Origin: Acorus gramineus
Lineage: Eukaryota > Streptophyta > Magnoliopsida > Acorales > Acoraceae
Assembly: GCA_030737835.1 (NCBI GenBank)
Contig: CM060849.1
Location: 24,498,855 to 24,562,854, forward strand
Length of the DNA: 64,000 nucleotides
Direction of reading: 5' to 3'
Positions 1-11,038 of the stretch are shown in pieces; the stretch's first letter is position 1; each line of letters begins with the position of its first letter. The notes beneath the pieces were generated by a model. It ran no database searches and was not told the DNA's origin. It worked only from the letters and a program-made list of their open reading frames with translations. The position numbers and the translations under genes were made by a program.

Positions 1-539
1 GACGCTGGTCGCTTTATTGAACACGGAGATTGAGGCCGTGGTCCTAAATAGGCCCTTTTAGAGTATAAATTATTTATAAAAAGAAAATGGCGCAAAATGT
101 GCTAAACCCAGATAGCAAGTATGTCTTGTATGTCTGCTAATTATCCAAAAGAATATGGAAAATGATATGTCCAAGCAGCCCTATTTATAGTCCACACCAT
201 TTTTAAAAATAATTATACACTCTTCAATTGAAATACATACGTAATGAGGTATATACTAAAATACGATAATGTATTTTTTCTCTTTGAAAAGTAATTTTTT
301 TTTACTTCATACACTATGAGAGCATAATGTATATTTTTTTGAGAAAATGTGAGCATGTGAGCATATCTATTTTAAAAGATCAAAACAGACAATGTTCAAA
401 TGGGGGTTATAGGAAAAGAAGAAGAAGAAGAAGAAGAAAGCAAAGAAAATATAAGAGCGTGGTGGATGACCCTCATCGACACTCTAAAGATAATGGAGTT
501 GGGTAAATAAGTGATCTACCCAAACTCACATTTTGTCTC
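1..539. other. AT-rich intergenic DNA at window start
   Basis: No gene is seen. The stretch holds a partial copy of an AT-rich MITE-like repeat (about 175-350) that recurs near 10.0, 26.4, 31.8 and 38.2 kb, and a GAA microsatellite at about 417-437. Confidence 0.6.
175..350 (+). repeat. MITE-like dispersed repeat, family A (partial copy)
   Basis: AT-rich repeat with a row of short motifs (ATACACT, GAAGTATATACTAA, TAATGTATTTTTT, ACACTATGA) also found in the same order near 9990-10275, 31765-32030 and 38165-38430. The 3' motif of fuller copies (GTATGAG..GCAAAAC..ATT) is missing here. No coding capacity. Confidence 0.5.
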
Positions 540-2229
540 TTATGCTGTGATACTCAGAATATTTTCACCCACATGAACTCGGGCTACGTATACACCCGCC
601 AGTCTCGTGCCCCACTCTTTGATACATAAGATGACTTTATCCCACACATTCTCAAAGTAAAGGTGGTCCTCTTGAACACCATCTCGTTTCACGTTCGTCA
701 AATCGCCCAAGTGCAAGTGGGCGTGATCGAAAGCATGACCTTGCCCGATTTGCTCTTATCTCCCTTCTTCTTCATGCGGGCAGCCATCTACCAGAAGTCC
801 TGGAGTGAACAGAGTCCCAATTGCCTATTCAAAATATGCTAGCTCCACCCACCGCCAAATCCGCGCAATAGTTGGGCACTCACAGAAAAGATGGAACATC
901 ATTTCCGACATCCCGTGGCATAGAACACAGACCGATCGATTGGCCCATCGGCCTCCTCTTCGCGCGAAGATCCATTGTGACGAGTCTTTCGTGAAAGAAT
1001 ATCAACATAAAACATTTTACCTGAGTGGAATCTTTGCTTTCCCAAATAGACTTAGCTCTCTGAACGAACAACTGCTCGGCCAAGCAGTGGTGATCCCACC
1101 AGTCATAGCACCAGTGGACCTCATTTGTCTTCCCCAGCAGTGGTTGAATCCCCCCGAGCATGTCAAGCATGCAAGTGAATTGGGAGATCTCGACTTTGCG
1201 AAGACCCCGATGCATGCGGGTGTCCCAAGCATCCCCACCATCTTTTTCGCATCCAGAACTATTGGACAACACCCTCGCGTCTCTCCGCCTTGCCCCCACA
1301 GCCTTGGGAAAAAGACACTTAGCGTGCGATCAGTGCACCAACAGTCTTCCCAAAAGCGAATACACGAACCATCCCCAATGGACCACTTGAATCCCTCCAC
1401 GAACTGCTCCCAAAGGCAGAAGAAGCCTCTACTGATCGAAGATCAACTCGCGAGCATCGTAGGGACCATTTCCCCCGACATGCTTGGGTTTCCATGGCGC
1501 TCTTTAATTAGCTTTACCCATGCCGCCTCTGGCTTCGCGACCCAATTCCAAGACCACTTTGATAATAGGGTTTTGTTCATGGTGTCCAGATGTAGGAGGC
1601 CAACCCCGCCCTTTGAATGGCGCATACATACTTTGCCCCAACGAACTAGAAAAGGGGCTTTCGAATCTAAAGAAGTCACACGCCAGAAAAACAGCCTGCG
1701 GATGCTTTCCATATGTTAGATGACCCCTTTAGGCGCATGGAAGATCAAAAAAAAAAAAAAAGATAGCGCTGACAAGACCGACTGCAGTAGGATCAACTTC
1801 CCACCCCAAGATAAGAGTTTACCTTGCCATCCCTCCAATCTTTTTGCCATCCTATCGATCACTAGTCGCCACTCCTGTCTCGACAACTTGGATTTCATTA
1901 ACGATAAGCACAAGTGTCGACAAGGAAGCTGGGAAATCTGGCTACCGCCAATGTCCGCAAGACGCATGGCCTGCGCTTTGGGCACATTTAGCGGAATGAA
2001 GTGGCTTTTCCTGAAGTTTATGCGAAGCTCTCGGAGATCCACTCAGAGCACCGGAGGATAAATCGCTTCCCATACATCACGCTTGAGTCGGGGCAGCGAG
2101 GAGGAGCGTATCATCCACGAACTGGACGTGAGTAATCCTCTCCCCCGACGTGCATCCCGCCAACCCCTGATACCTGAAGCAACGATCACAGCTGCCACTC
2201 AGGCACTTTTTTATTTGTCTTTTGTTCTC
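540..2229 (-). pseudogene. LINE retrotransposon ORF2 remnant: reverse transcriptase C-terminal part and zf-RVT domain
   Basis: Read on the minus strand, this encodes the second half of a plant L1-type LINE polyprotein. The RT catalytic box reads VQFVDDTLLL (about 2095-2127). It is followed by thumb-region text SHFIPLNVPKAQA, KSKLSRQEWR and AKRLEGWQGKLLSWGGKLIL. Downstream come FKWSIGDGSCIRFWEDCWC and a reverse-transcriptase zinc-binding region with SEMMFHLFCECP near 880. The reading frame is broken by several frameshifts and stops; an A/T run near 1747-1760 is one break. The N-terminal half of the RT is not adjacent: it resumes at 7829-8005 beyond an inserted element. This is a dead fragment. 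The large plus-strand open frame over it is only its antisense shadow. Confidence 0.9.
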
Positions 2230-3800
2230 TCCGCAATTAGGTCTATCAACAGGTAACGGGTCGATCCGGATCGGTCCTGATAAAAGGCGTAAATACCCAA
2301 CTCGAAGAACTCAACAATCAAAATGAGTCAGGTTTGGGTCCACCCCAACCCGATTGACCCAACCTAAATTCTATGTGATTTTTTTATTTACGATCCAACC
2401 CAACATTTATAAATACTGAATAATTATTTAAAATTTTATGCATTTGAAATATTTTTATAAATTTTTGACTTCATGTAAAAGTAGAATAATCCAAATCGTA
2501 TTTCAAATGTTTTATCATAAAACATTAAAAAATTAAAATAATGAAAAACTATTTATAATACACTTGACTCCATTTATTGGGGAAATTAATTAGGGGTCTC
2601 TAGGGATACCATTATAATAACAATATGTCTCTTCATTTATTTTTTTTACTTTTCTTTAAGTCCCTCTATCCATCCATCCACTTTGTTTATGTCCATTCAT
2701 CCATCCTCGGCTAATCCTACCCTTTTTTTTTTCCTTTTTAACCCCAACCCTATCTCTTCTTTGTTTTCATCCCCTCCCGACATAACATAAAATATAACAG
2801 TGTACAAGATAAACATAACAATGTTCAAGACAAGCATAATAGTGAATTTTAGAGTTACATATACTATTTAAATTACCATCATGAATTTAGATCATCTGCT
2901 ATTTAAATCACCATCACAGATTTGTAAAATTACCAAAGTAATATTTACATATTACTGACAATGTACAAAAAAATTATGTTAGAATAAATGGTCAACAGTC
3001 CCCCAGACCAATGAAAAGTCTTGAATAATATTAATATACTACATAATCAGAAAAGGATTTATCAGTGTACATATATATTTCAGTGTACTAATAACAATGT
3101 AAACCTTATTTTCAAGAGATTAATGATGTAGAAATGAAGCATATCAGTGTCTACAAGTTGGGAGTCCAGAAGATTACTGCTCCAACTATGAACTTGTGCC
3201 TAAAAGCCTAAGTAACTCTTTGAGCATCTAGATCAAAATAAACAATGCTAAAAAAAATATATACATCCTAAAAGCCTAAAAAGAAACTATCTTAAAAGCC
3301 CACGTTTCTACATCATATTAGGATTGTGCATATTAAATATAAAATATACTAACCAATCTTCATAAATAAAGCATAAGAGGAGCATAACGGAGAAAATATA
3401 ATAGTGTGCAGAAGGAGTATAACAGTGTACAAGAGAAGTATAACATTGAATTTTGAAGTTCTTTTGTCATGTTGATACCTATAGCTATAAAGAGCACAAG
3501 CAAAAAACTCGTAAGTTAAAAAGTTCTGGATACTAAGATGATCAATGTTAAGCTAGTTTCTATATTATATTAGGATTTTACATATTAAATATAAAATATG
3601 CTAACCAATCTGTACAAGAGAAGCATAACAGATAAAATACATTGACCAATTTGTATAAGAGGAGCATAATAGAGAAAATATAAGTGTACAGGAGGACCAT
3701 AACAGTGAATTCACAAAATGTTCCAAGACACAAATAAATCAATATTAATGCCTCACCAAGACACTAGGAACGCGTCTGAGAAACCTCTTTCCTATATAGG

Positions 3801-3896
3801 AAACCGAATTCTTCATCTGTAAATCAAATGAATTCTATATGCTCCACAATGTTTAGCAAACCGAATTCTTCATCTGTAAATCAAATGAATTCTATA
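3801..3896. repeat. Tandem duplication, 39-bp unit at 57-bp spacing
   Basis: The unit beginning AAACCGAATTCTTCATCTGT occurs at 3801-3839 and again at 3858-3896 with no mismatch that I can see, inside the nested transposon. Confidence 0.8.
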
Positions 3897-4153
3897 GGAA
3901 CACATGTAAGATCAATCAACTGTCAATATCGACTAAGGGACTGTTTACTGTACCAAAAAGCTCTGTTCCGTCAATTTGGATTGGCCTAACTAAAGGGCTG
4001 ACTGGAAAACCAATGATAACGAGTGAAAAAACAAAGGACACATTCACTAACGATTAACCTGGTGGATTGCTGATAACATACAAATCTTAAAAGAATCAAA
4101 TTTGCAATGCCTATAAAAAGTTCCATACGCAAAATGAATCTATAATACTTTAC

Positions 4154-4424
4154 CCGCAATTGAGCCACATAAGTGAGGTGGTTGAAAGGTAGGGCAGGAT
4201 CATCTGCTAGGAGAAGAGCTAAAAGACCCCATATATCTGCAACTGAGACAAAAAATAAATTCAGTCAGCTTAAGAACATTAAAGTAAGACATAGAAAATC
4301 CACATCTTTACAATCATAGCAGGTTATAACAGAACAGAGATCTTACCAGCAACATGACGTCAAAACAATGGGTCTCCATGCATTTTCATCCACTCATAAG
4401 AGTCAAATGGATAGACAGGAAAAG
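4154..4424 (-). pseudogene. Captured fragment of AMP1-like glutamate carboxypeptidase (two exons)
   Basis: Two exon-like blocks sit on the minus strand in a transposon. Exon A (4424-4347) reads FPVYPFDSYEWMKMHGDPLF, stop, RHVA and ends at GTAAGA. Exon B (4242-4154) continues in phase as [20 protein letters not shown] then [10 protein letters not shown] and ends at GTAAAG; it is preceded by CTCAG. This matches the region just after the metallopeptidase domain of plant glutamate carboxypeptidase II/AMP1 proteins (family pattern VYHTAFDSYDWM..DPLFHRHVA..IWGLL..LADD). Differences: an in-frame TGA, and a shortening at VYP-FDSY. Neighbouring exons of the parent gene are absent, so this is a captured, non-functional piece. 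The parent identity is strong; the mechanism (transduplication) is inferred from its position inside terminal inverted repeats. Confidence 0.8.
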
Positions 4425-5449
4425 CTGACCAGTAAAAAGTTTGCATCACAGGATTAAAAGTTTGCATCAGCTCTTCCCAACCATTCAATCTGCATCCAAA
4501 TAGTCAAGTGACATTTTGTAAACTCGGCATTGGACATATATGATGAACAACAATCAGCCAATGCATGAAGCCTACATACTGGGAAAGTTTTAGACACCTT
4601 ACACTAATGCCTCCACTTTTAGAAACCCAAGTCTAATAAACAATCATGCTTTCTGAATCTGGATCCTTTAACTGAAAACCCATTCATTTTATTAATATCG
4701 GGTAATAACAGAAAATTCTTTAATCATCTCCACATATTTACTGCCTACAAGAGAGGTTTGGAATGCAGGACAGCCATACTATTCAACTTCATGTAGAATT
4801 TATCCATTTAAGTTTAGCAAATATCCCTCAAAAACCACAAAACTAATATTCTCAATGCCATTTGTCTTGCAGGTTCTATTATGATTTTATTTAATTATTC
4901 AATGTTCTATCTTTTTCTCTGAATTTTATATGTCGGTTATTTTTTACTAAATTATATTCAATCCCAGATTCTCATCGTATCAATAATACTTCAAAACATG
5001 TCTGATTAAGCTAATACCTTTTCAATGAAATCTATATATAAAAATGAAAAATATATTCACTGGTAGGCTTTGAGATTTATAGATGTTTCCTTAAATATGG
5101 CATATCATGGCATTATTAAAAAATGATCAATCCATCATATAAATTAGATGTCATGGAAGACTATAAAAAAAAATTATATCGCACTTTTTTTTTCATGAAT
5201 TTTTATTTATTCTTTCAATATATTTTATTATAATTCTTCAATTTTAAATTCCACTCACTCACATACTATGTGATCCAACCCCTTTGACCTTCACATCCTC
5301 ACCATCTCTCCCCAAATATGTTCATCATATATATAAATACTCTCTCTCTCTCATCTTATCTACCTTTTCATATTTCCCTTTTTCACGTCATAAATCCAAC
5401 CAATCAATTAAGGAATAAAGAGAAAAATCAAAAGCAATAAGATAAGAGA
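4425..5449. other. Transposon interior, no gene seen
   Basis: AT-rich sequence without recognisable coding text. A 13-bp direct repeat GATGCAAACTTTT (on the minus strand) occurs twice near 4432-4478, next to the captured exon. A short CT tract lies near 5341-5352. Confidence 0.5.
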
Positions 5450-5770
5450 TTGGAGAGCATACGCGGAGGAGATCCGACGGTGGGGCTGCGAGGTAGAGAT
5501 CGGCCCGTGGATGGCGGAGATCGGAGGTGGGGACGACGGGGACAGCACCGGTGGTGCCGGTGGAGACGGCATAGGTGGGGCCGGAGCCGGAGCCGATGTG
5601 GACGGTTGGGGACGGAGCCGGAGCCGATGTTGGGGACGGAGCCGGAGCCGATGGGGACGGTTGGGATCGGCGTCGATGGGGACGGTTGAGATCGGAGCCG
5701 GTGGGGACGGAATCGGTGGGGATGGTTGGGGAAGGGGCCGGTGTGGTCTCGTTTAGGTGGGGACGGTGGG
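5450..5770. repeat. GC-rich minisatellite
   Basis: Imperfect tandem array of GGGGACGG, GCCGGAGCCGATG and GTCGATGG units. It produces overlapping open frames in several phases made of G/R/D/E/P repeats; these are low-complexity by-products and not genes. It lies within the nested transposon, next to the CACTA-type subterminal array. Confidence 0.75.
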
Positions 5771-5929
5771 GGCTCGGTTTTTTTTTTTTTTTTTTTGTTT
5801 AGGTGGGGACGGGTATAAATAAATGTTTATTAGGTTGTAAATGTTTTGTAACAGTGGCCTCTCGGTTGGTTTTTTTTTTTTTTTTAAGAAAACAGTGGCG
5901 TCAATGTTTATTAGGGTTTTGTTAATGTG

Positions 5930-6544
5930 TTTTGGTGGGTAGTTAGGGATTAACTTAAAACCCTTTAATCTCGGTATGTTTTAAACCGTGATCGTATGAT
6001 GACTTTTTATCACAAAACAAAGAAACCGTGATCACTTATTAATGTAAAAAAAAAATTATGAATACAAAACCGAGATCTTTTACACGTATATTTCATGTCT
6101 GTTTCATTTTCTTACCAGACCGTGATCAAATCTCATATTTTAATTGTTTTAAAATTTTCAAAAATAATTTATTCAATCACAGAGTTATATAAACCGTGAT
6201 CTTTTTACTTCTTGATATAACAAATAATTTTGAAAACAATTTTTAATCACGCTTTAAATATCACCGTGATCGTAGATTATACAAACCGTGATCAAATATG
6301 GTTATTTGATCACCGTCCACTAATATTTGATCACGGTCCACTAAAACCGTTATAATAGAGTAGATTTCATCACGCTTTTTGTTGTAACCGTGATCAAATG
6401 GTAATGTCAAAAAAACTTAAAATTGATTTTATACAGTCAACGATCACGGTTTAACGCAAACCGTGATCTTTAATAGCTATTATCACGGTTTAACGCTAAC
6501 CGTGATCTTTAATGCCGTGGGCTATTACACTTTTTGTAGTAGTG
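5930..6544. mobile_element. CACTA (En/Spm) transposon end with subterminal repeat array
   Basis: The motif AACCGTGATC and its reverse complement GATCACGGTT recur more than ten times in both orientations. The array ends at 6544 in TTTTTGTAGTAGTG, the reverse complement of a CACTACTACAAAAA terminus typical of CACTA elements. No matching left terminus was found upstream, so the element is truncated or its other end is too decayed to see. Confidence 0.7.
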
Positions 6545-7232
6545 TGGTAGATAAATATCAAAGCACGATTCAAAAAAATCAAATACATGCAACACAATCT
6601 AATAAATCAAAACAGTCTCAAGCTACAAGCACCAATAAAATGGAAGCACAAGCATAAGCAACCACCTAAGCTTTCTATTCCATGTATCCCAAATGTGAGA
6701 AAAAAACAACAACATGACAACACTCAATTAATCATGACCGTTTAATTGAAAATTGTTTGCAATACACGTAAGAGATTTCAAAAGTGAGCAAACTCATAAG
6801 ATAGAATAAATCACAACACATCCACTTCATCCCAATTCAGTAAAACAGATATAGAAGAAAAAATCTTATTCCATGGAAGACAAAAATTAGAAATAGCTAA
6901 AAATTTTCACAATCTAGCCACTTTGAAACCCAATATCTCTTTCAAGAACCATAATAACAAATAAGAAGAAATTGAACTATATCCAATTATAACACTAGCA
7001 TGGAGAAATCCATTCAAAGTACCTCAAGCAAGTATCATCATCACAAACAACCGTCGACAATGAGACGATCGGTAGTTGCAACCATCGACAATGGGGTGAT
7101 CAGTCGTCACATCTGTCGATGATGAGGGGACCGGAGGTCTCAACCGTCAACAAGGGGTGATTGGCCCGTCAACAATGGGGGAGGGTTTGGGAGATTAGGT
7201 CATTTGATGGTGGTGGGGAAGGGTTGGGAAGT

Positions 7233-7268
7233 GTTTTTTTTTTTTTTTTTATGGGGGGGGGGGGGGGG
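7233..7268. repeat. Poly-T followed by 16-bp poly-G
   Basis: A T run of about 17 is followed by AT and an uninterrupted G run at 7253-7268. Prone to sequencing or assembly length error. Confidence 0.8.
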
Positions 7269-7828
7269 ATTAGCAATTCTCAATAGCTAGGGTGTGATAG
7301 GGAGAGACAGGGATCTCAAAAGGGCATAACGGCTAACTCACTGGATGGATGTAATAAAAGTTACTGCTAGGGACCCAAAGAAAAAACTTTGGGGACTTTA
7401 AGGACTTAAAAAAAAACTTAAAACAATCTAGGGACCAATGGTTAATACATGGGTATCCCCAGAGATCCCTAATTAATTTTTACTAATTTATTCAAACTCA
7501 TCATGTAAAAATAAAAATGAAAAAAAATTTAACCAAGAAAAGTGTGGCCGCCACTACCCCAATGTGTAGTGCTCTCTCACTAAATCAAAACCATTTTTAC
7601 ATTCTTCTCTTCTTCTTCATTCCCTTTGTCAAACCCTTTATTTTTTTTCAACCAAAAAAGAAGGTAAGAGAAAAAAAAAATGAAGTCGCTCTTAAAAAGT
7701 TTCTTAACCTCTCTAAGTCCAACATCTTCTGGTTCGACCTAGGATTGTTAGTGGGGACCCGCCGACCCGAGACCCGATAGGAACCTGACCTTATCCAGAC
7801 CTGACCAATTGACAGGCCTACTTGCAAT

Positions 7829-8005
7829 AGCGCATTCAATATCCAAGGTAATCACATCACCACCGTAGAGTAACACATGCGACTTAACACATTCGCCGCT
7901 AGCGTAAACAACACCAGCGAAAGAGGATCGCCTTGTTGAAACCCGCGGTTTAAGTGAAAATAGCCATGTGAATCACCATTCATAACCACTCCCACTAGCA
8001 TAATG
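7829..8005 (-). pseudogene. LINE ORF2 remnant: reverse transcriptase QGDPLS motif block
   Basis: On the minus strand this reads VVMNGDSHGYFHLNRGFQQG then DPLSLVLFTLAANVLSRM, the RT fingers/palm segment just upstream of the FxDD box in plant LINEs. The FVDD box itself is at about 2095-2127, on the far side of the hAT-like insertion. Joining the two places shows that one LINE was split. Sequence 5' of this block (above 8005) is not LINE-like. Confidence 0.85.
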
Positions 8006-9260
8006 TATATTATATTATATTAACATGGCGTATGGGGTTGGAAAACGGATTGAGTATATCACTAGAATATATGCATATCCGCTAAAAATCCATATTCACA
8101 AATATCAGAAATTACTCGATTTCCAATAACTAGAGTGGAGATACATATATCATCCATCTCTCTAGCTAAAATGTCACATAATCAACTCTATGTATTTAAA
8201 TATGTTAATTATCCAAAAATATATATATATATATGTATCCACTTTAAATCTAAAAAGATATGAATTTGAATACTAATAAACATTTCTGAATGATTTAGAA
8301 TACTAATAATCGAGGAAAGTTGACTAACACCCTTTCTTCGTAAAGGATGATCAATGATCAAATCCTGGAGGCACCGATCTTTAAAAATTTGCGAACCGAA
8401 CTTTAGTAAATCGGCTAGCACCCTTTGAGGTCAGGGGAACATAACATTGTAATTTTTTTTTATGAATAACGATTTAATATTTATACTCAATATTGAATTT
8501 ATATTTGATGTACTAATCTAGTTATATCAACCATTTATAATTTTATTAATTGCATGTTTGGTTTTTAAAAATCCATTAATTTTGTCACATTATCAAAATT
8601 AGGACCTAGATATTGTTATATCCTTTAGGTGGAATAAAAATCCTTATTTTTATTTTAAAATTAGAACAATCATATGCACTTTATCTTGATTATTTTTCTT
8701 TTATAACAAACTGGAGATATAACAATAAGTCGTTTTCCATTACTTATCCCCACATTTATTTCCTTATCCCTCACTTTTCTCCATTTCAAACGGTCTTAAA
8801 GATTTATCGATCACTTAAAGTAGCATGACAACGCCCCATGTCTGTGCCATGCTTCAACTTATCAAAAGGAAAATGTTAGACCCTGCCCCTTTTTCAGCCC
8901 ATATATAGTTTTCGTATCTTTTTTATTTTAATGTATTAAAAATCAATAAAACAATTATTCAAAATATAAAGATTGAATTGCATGAGAAAAAGATGATATC
9001 AATTAAAGGGGAAGATCCACTACACCAAGCCTCCTCTTTGTAGGATGATAGAAATTTCTCTTCTTTAGTGAAAGGATTTAGGTTAGATTCTTACCGTCTG
9101 TTAATAAGGAAAGATTTGATCAAGAATAAATAAACTTACCAATAATAAGAAGAAAAAAGATCCATTGAAAAATTAAAAGAAAAAAAAAAGGTAGATTGCA
9201 TTACTTCAGAGGTACATGGATTCTTTTGTACACACACATCAATTACAAATATTTGGCATT
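8006..9260. other. Intergenic DNA downstream of PSAO
   Basis: AT-rich, no gene seen. A family-A MITE-like terminus (GGAAAACGGATTGAG) occurs near 8040, and an AT microsatellite near 8219-8234 sits in a stretch resembling 43770-43830. Confidence 0.5.
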
Positions 9261-11038
9261 TCAAAAGTAACCTTCATTCCTCCCTTTGAAGCCAATCTGC
9301 CCAAAAGTGAGGCAGACAAACAATCCGAAGTGCCATGTGATCAACCACAACCTGTAAAAGTGGGAATAAAATATTTTAAAGCCTAGTAGGGTTCCCTTAA
9401 TCGAGCAGGATTGTTGCTAGGTATTGTTCAATTTATATAGAAAAATGATAAGTATAACTACTTTTATAATCTTACATGCAGTCTAAATATGATTATTTAT
9501 TTTTTAAAAATAAAAATGTTATTTAATAAGACACATATTTTTAGATAAAAAATGTACATACATTCGTATCCGTAACGAATTGAATGTGAAAATCTACACG
9601 CTAATGTAACAACGCTCATTGTATATTATAACCGGCGGTAGAGGTATCCCCTCTTCACAGGCCTGACCAATTCAATTAGCATGATCTATAAGCACATGTT
9701 TATGCTAGATTTCCCATAGTAGGTGTGACAACCTCAAGATAATGTTAGTCCTGCATGCAATTCCATATTGATTTGACTTTTTAAATGTATATGTAAATTG
9801 AAATATGTATTTCAATAAATTATATATATAAACTATATTTTTGGCTTGTCTATCAAAACATAGAGATTAAATGTGAGGTTCCCCAGTTTAAGGCTTGTAA
9901 GACCAAACTAAGGCCTTAAAACATATGGGGTTTAGAACTTGGCCCAGCCTTATCTAAGCCCAACCCATACCTGGCCCATTGGCATGGCTATATAATAATG
10001 GAAAATGACGTCTCTCCCTTGTACACCATTGGTTTTTTTTTTAAAAAAAAAATCACACACTTTTCTATTGAAATTTATGTTATATAAAATTAAGTATATA
10101 TTGAGATACATTAATGTATTTTTTATCGAGTTAAAAAAATGATAAATTTTTTTTACATTATATAATATGATATATAATCACATACACTATAATAACGCAG
10201 TATAGTACAATATATGCTGCATTATCATAATGTATGAGGCTGCAAAACAGACTAAAAAAAGGACTCTAGTGTATGAGCCCCCGTATTGGGCCACATGTTG
10301 GCTGAGCCATCGCAACTTATTATGGGCCATTTGAAATGGGGGGCTTACCAGAACTGGGAAGTGAGGGCCGGCCCAGTGGGCCAGTGGGCCAGCTCCTCGC
10401 CGATGCTCTGGAAGAAGAGTCCGGTGAGGCTGTTGCCGTTGATGGCCGGTATGCTTGACGGCGCGAGCCACCCGATCAGCCCGAACCCGATCACGTTTAG
10501 GTCCCTCCTCAGCCAGTCCCTCTCAAAGCTTCACCAACCACACCACCACATATAACATGAAAAAAAAATAATGTCAATTCATATATATTGTTAATAAAGA
10601 TCAGTTTTGCGTTCATTTTCATCTCACACTTCTGGAACACTCAGAAAAATCAATATTACAATCTTTCATTCTTGTGCTTACGAAATTATCAAACTATAGC
10701 CCTAAGTGAATGGTTGTATCATATGCATGAATGGACATGAATAATCAATTTTAGTCAAATTTAGTGCTTACCAGGTGAACCTTCCACCTGAGGCCACTGT
10801 TTGCTTCAACGGGTTCCTGGCAGCCACTGGGGACCTTATGAAACCTAACAAAGATCACCCAAAGAAAATCAGATATTATATTCAATGTGGGGGCTCTCTT
10901 ATTATATGATCAAATGACATGAAATGATGAAGTGATCCTCTCACTGGATGCAAGAGATGGCTTGTTGGATGGGCGAGATGGGGTGAGAGAGGGAGTGCCC
11001 AGGCCTGCTATGTGGGTTGATGTTGCCATGGCTGCCAT
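9261..11038 (-). CDS. PSAO: Photosystem I subunit O (PsaO), chloroplast precursor
   Basis: Four exons on the minus strand: 11038-10945, 10844-10772, 10528-10349, 9351-9261, in total 438 nt (145 aa plus stop). All introns are GT-AG and phases agree. Residues 1 to about 55 are a Ser/Ala/Pro-rich transit peptide (MAAMATSTHIAGLGTPSLT...). The mature part begins CFERDWLRRDLNVIGFGLIG and continues WLAPSSIPAINGNSLTGLFF. The last exon gives WLWLITWHFGLFVCLTFGQI then GFKGRNEGYF. Two hydrophobic segments cross the thylakoid membrane. PsaO is a small nuclear-encoded PSI subunit on the LHCII-docking side, involved in state transitions. Length agrees with known plant PsaO (about 140 aa). The second ATG at codon 4 is an alternative start. 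Intron 3 (997 bp) carries two MITE-like repeats. No frame damage is seen, so the gene looks functional. Confidence 0.96.
9445..9615 (+). repeat. MITE-like repeat family B (partial) just inside PSAO intron 3
   Basis: Shares ordered motifs with family-B copies at 11345, 32165, 32450 and 39090: TTTTTAAAAATA, GATAAAAAATGTA, GAATTGAATG and a terminal TGTAACAACGC. Confidence 0.5.
9990..10275 (+). repeat. MITE-like repeat family A in PSAO intron 3
   Basis: About 280 bp, ending with TATCATAATGTATGAGG then CTGCAAAACAGACTAA. The same terminus is present near 26550, 31970 and 38360. It lies about 75 bp from the exon 3 donor. Confidence 0.65.

Larger units (their letters stand above)
2592..7470. mobile_element. 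Nested element with long degenerate inverted repeats (Pack-type, Mutator-like candidate)
   Basis: The left end AGGGGTCTCTAGGGATACC and the reverse-complemented right end AGGGATCTCTGGGGATACC match, and similarity continues inward in degenerate form (TTAAGTCC, TCCATCCA, CTAATCC tracts) for perhaps 150-200 bp. Both ends abut the palindrome AATTAATT (2584-2591 and 7471-7478), so the target duplication and the outermost inverted repeat cannot be separated. Long inverted ends and a captured gene fragment suggest a Pack-MULE. No transposase was recognised. The interior also holds a CACTA end, a GC-rich minisatellite and a 57-bp tandem repeat. Confidence 0.55.
2238..7820. mobile_element. hAT-like DNA transposon inserted in the LINE (5.6 kb, itself invaded)
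   Basis: The left end begins TAGGTCTATCAACAGGT and the right end, reverse-complemented, begins TAGGCCTGTCAATTGGT, a degenerate terminal inverted repeat. Flanking octamers are TCCGCAAT (2230-2237) and CTTGCAAT (7821-7828); they differ only by C/T changes, as expected for an aged 8-bp hAT target duplication. The LINE reading on the minus strand stops at one side and resumes at the other. Excluding the inner element, the host part is about 0.7 kb with GGGTCG/ACCCG-rich subterminal sequence and no transposase, so it was probably non-autonomous. Confidence 0.65.

Noticed and set aside
805..1719. 304-aa plus-strand open frame
   Set aside because: Antisense of the LINE RT/zf-RVT fragment; its minus-strand reading has clear domain motifs and this one has none.
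3801..3896. Possible CRISPR-like repeat/spacer pair
   Set aside because: Only two copies, in plant DNA inside a transposon; a simple tandem duplication.
5450..5802. Overlapping Gly/Arg/Asp-rich open frames
   Set aside because: Produced in several phases by a GC-rich minisatellite; no domain.
10187..10471. 94-aa minus-strand open frame
   Set aside because: Different phase from PSAO exon 3, running into the intron; the spliced PSAO model explains the region.
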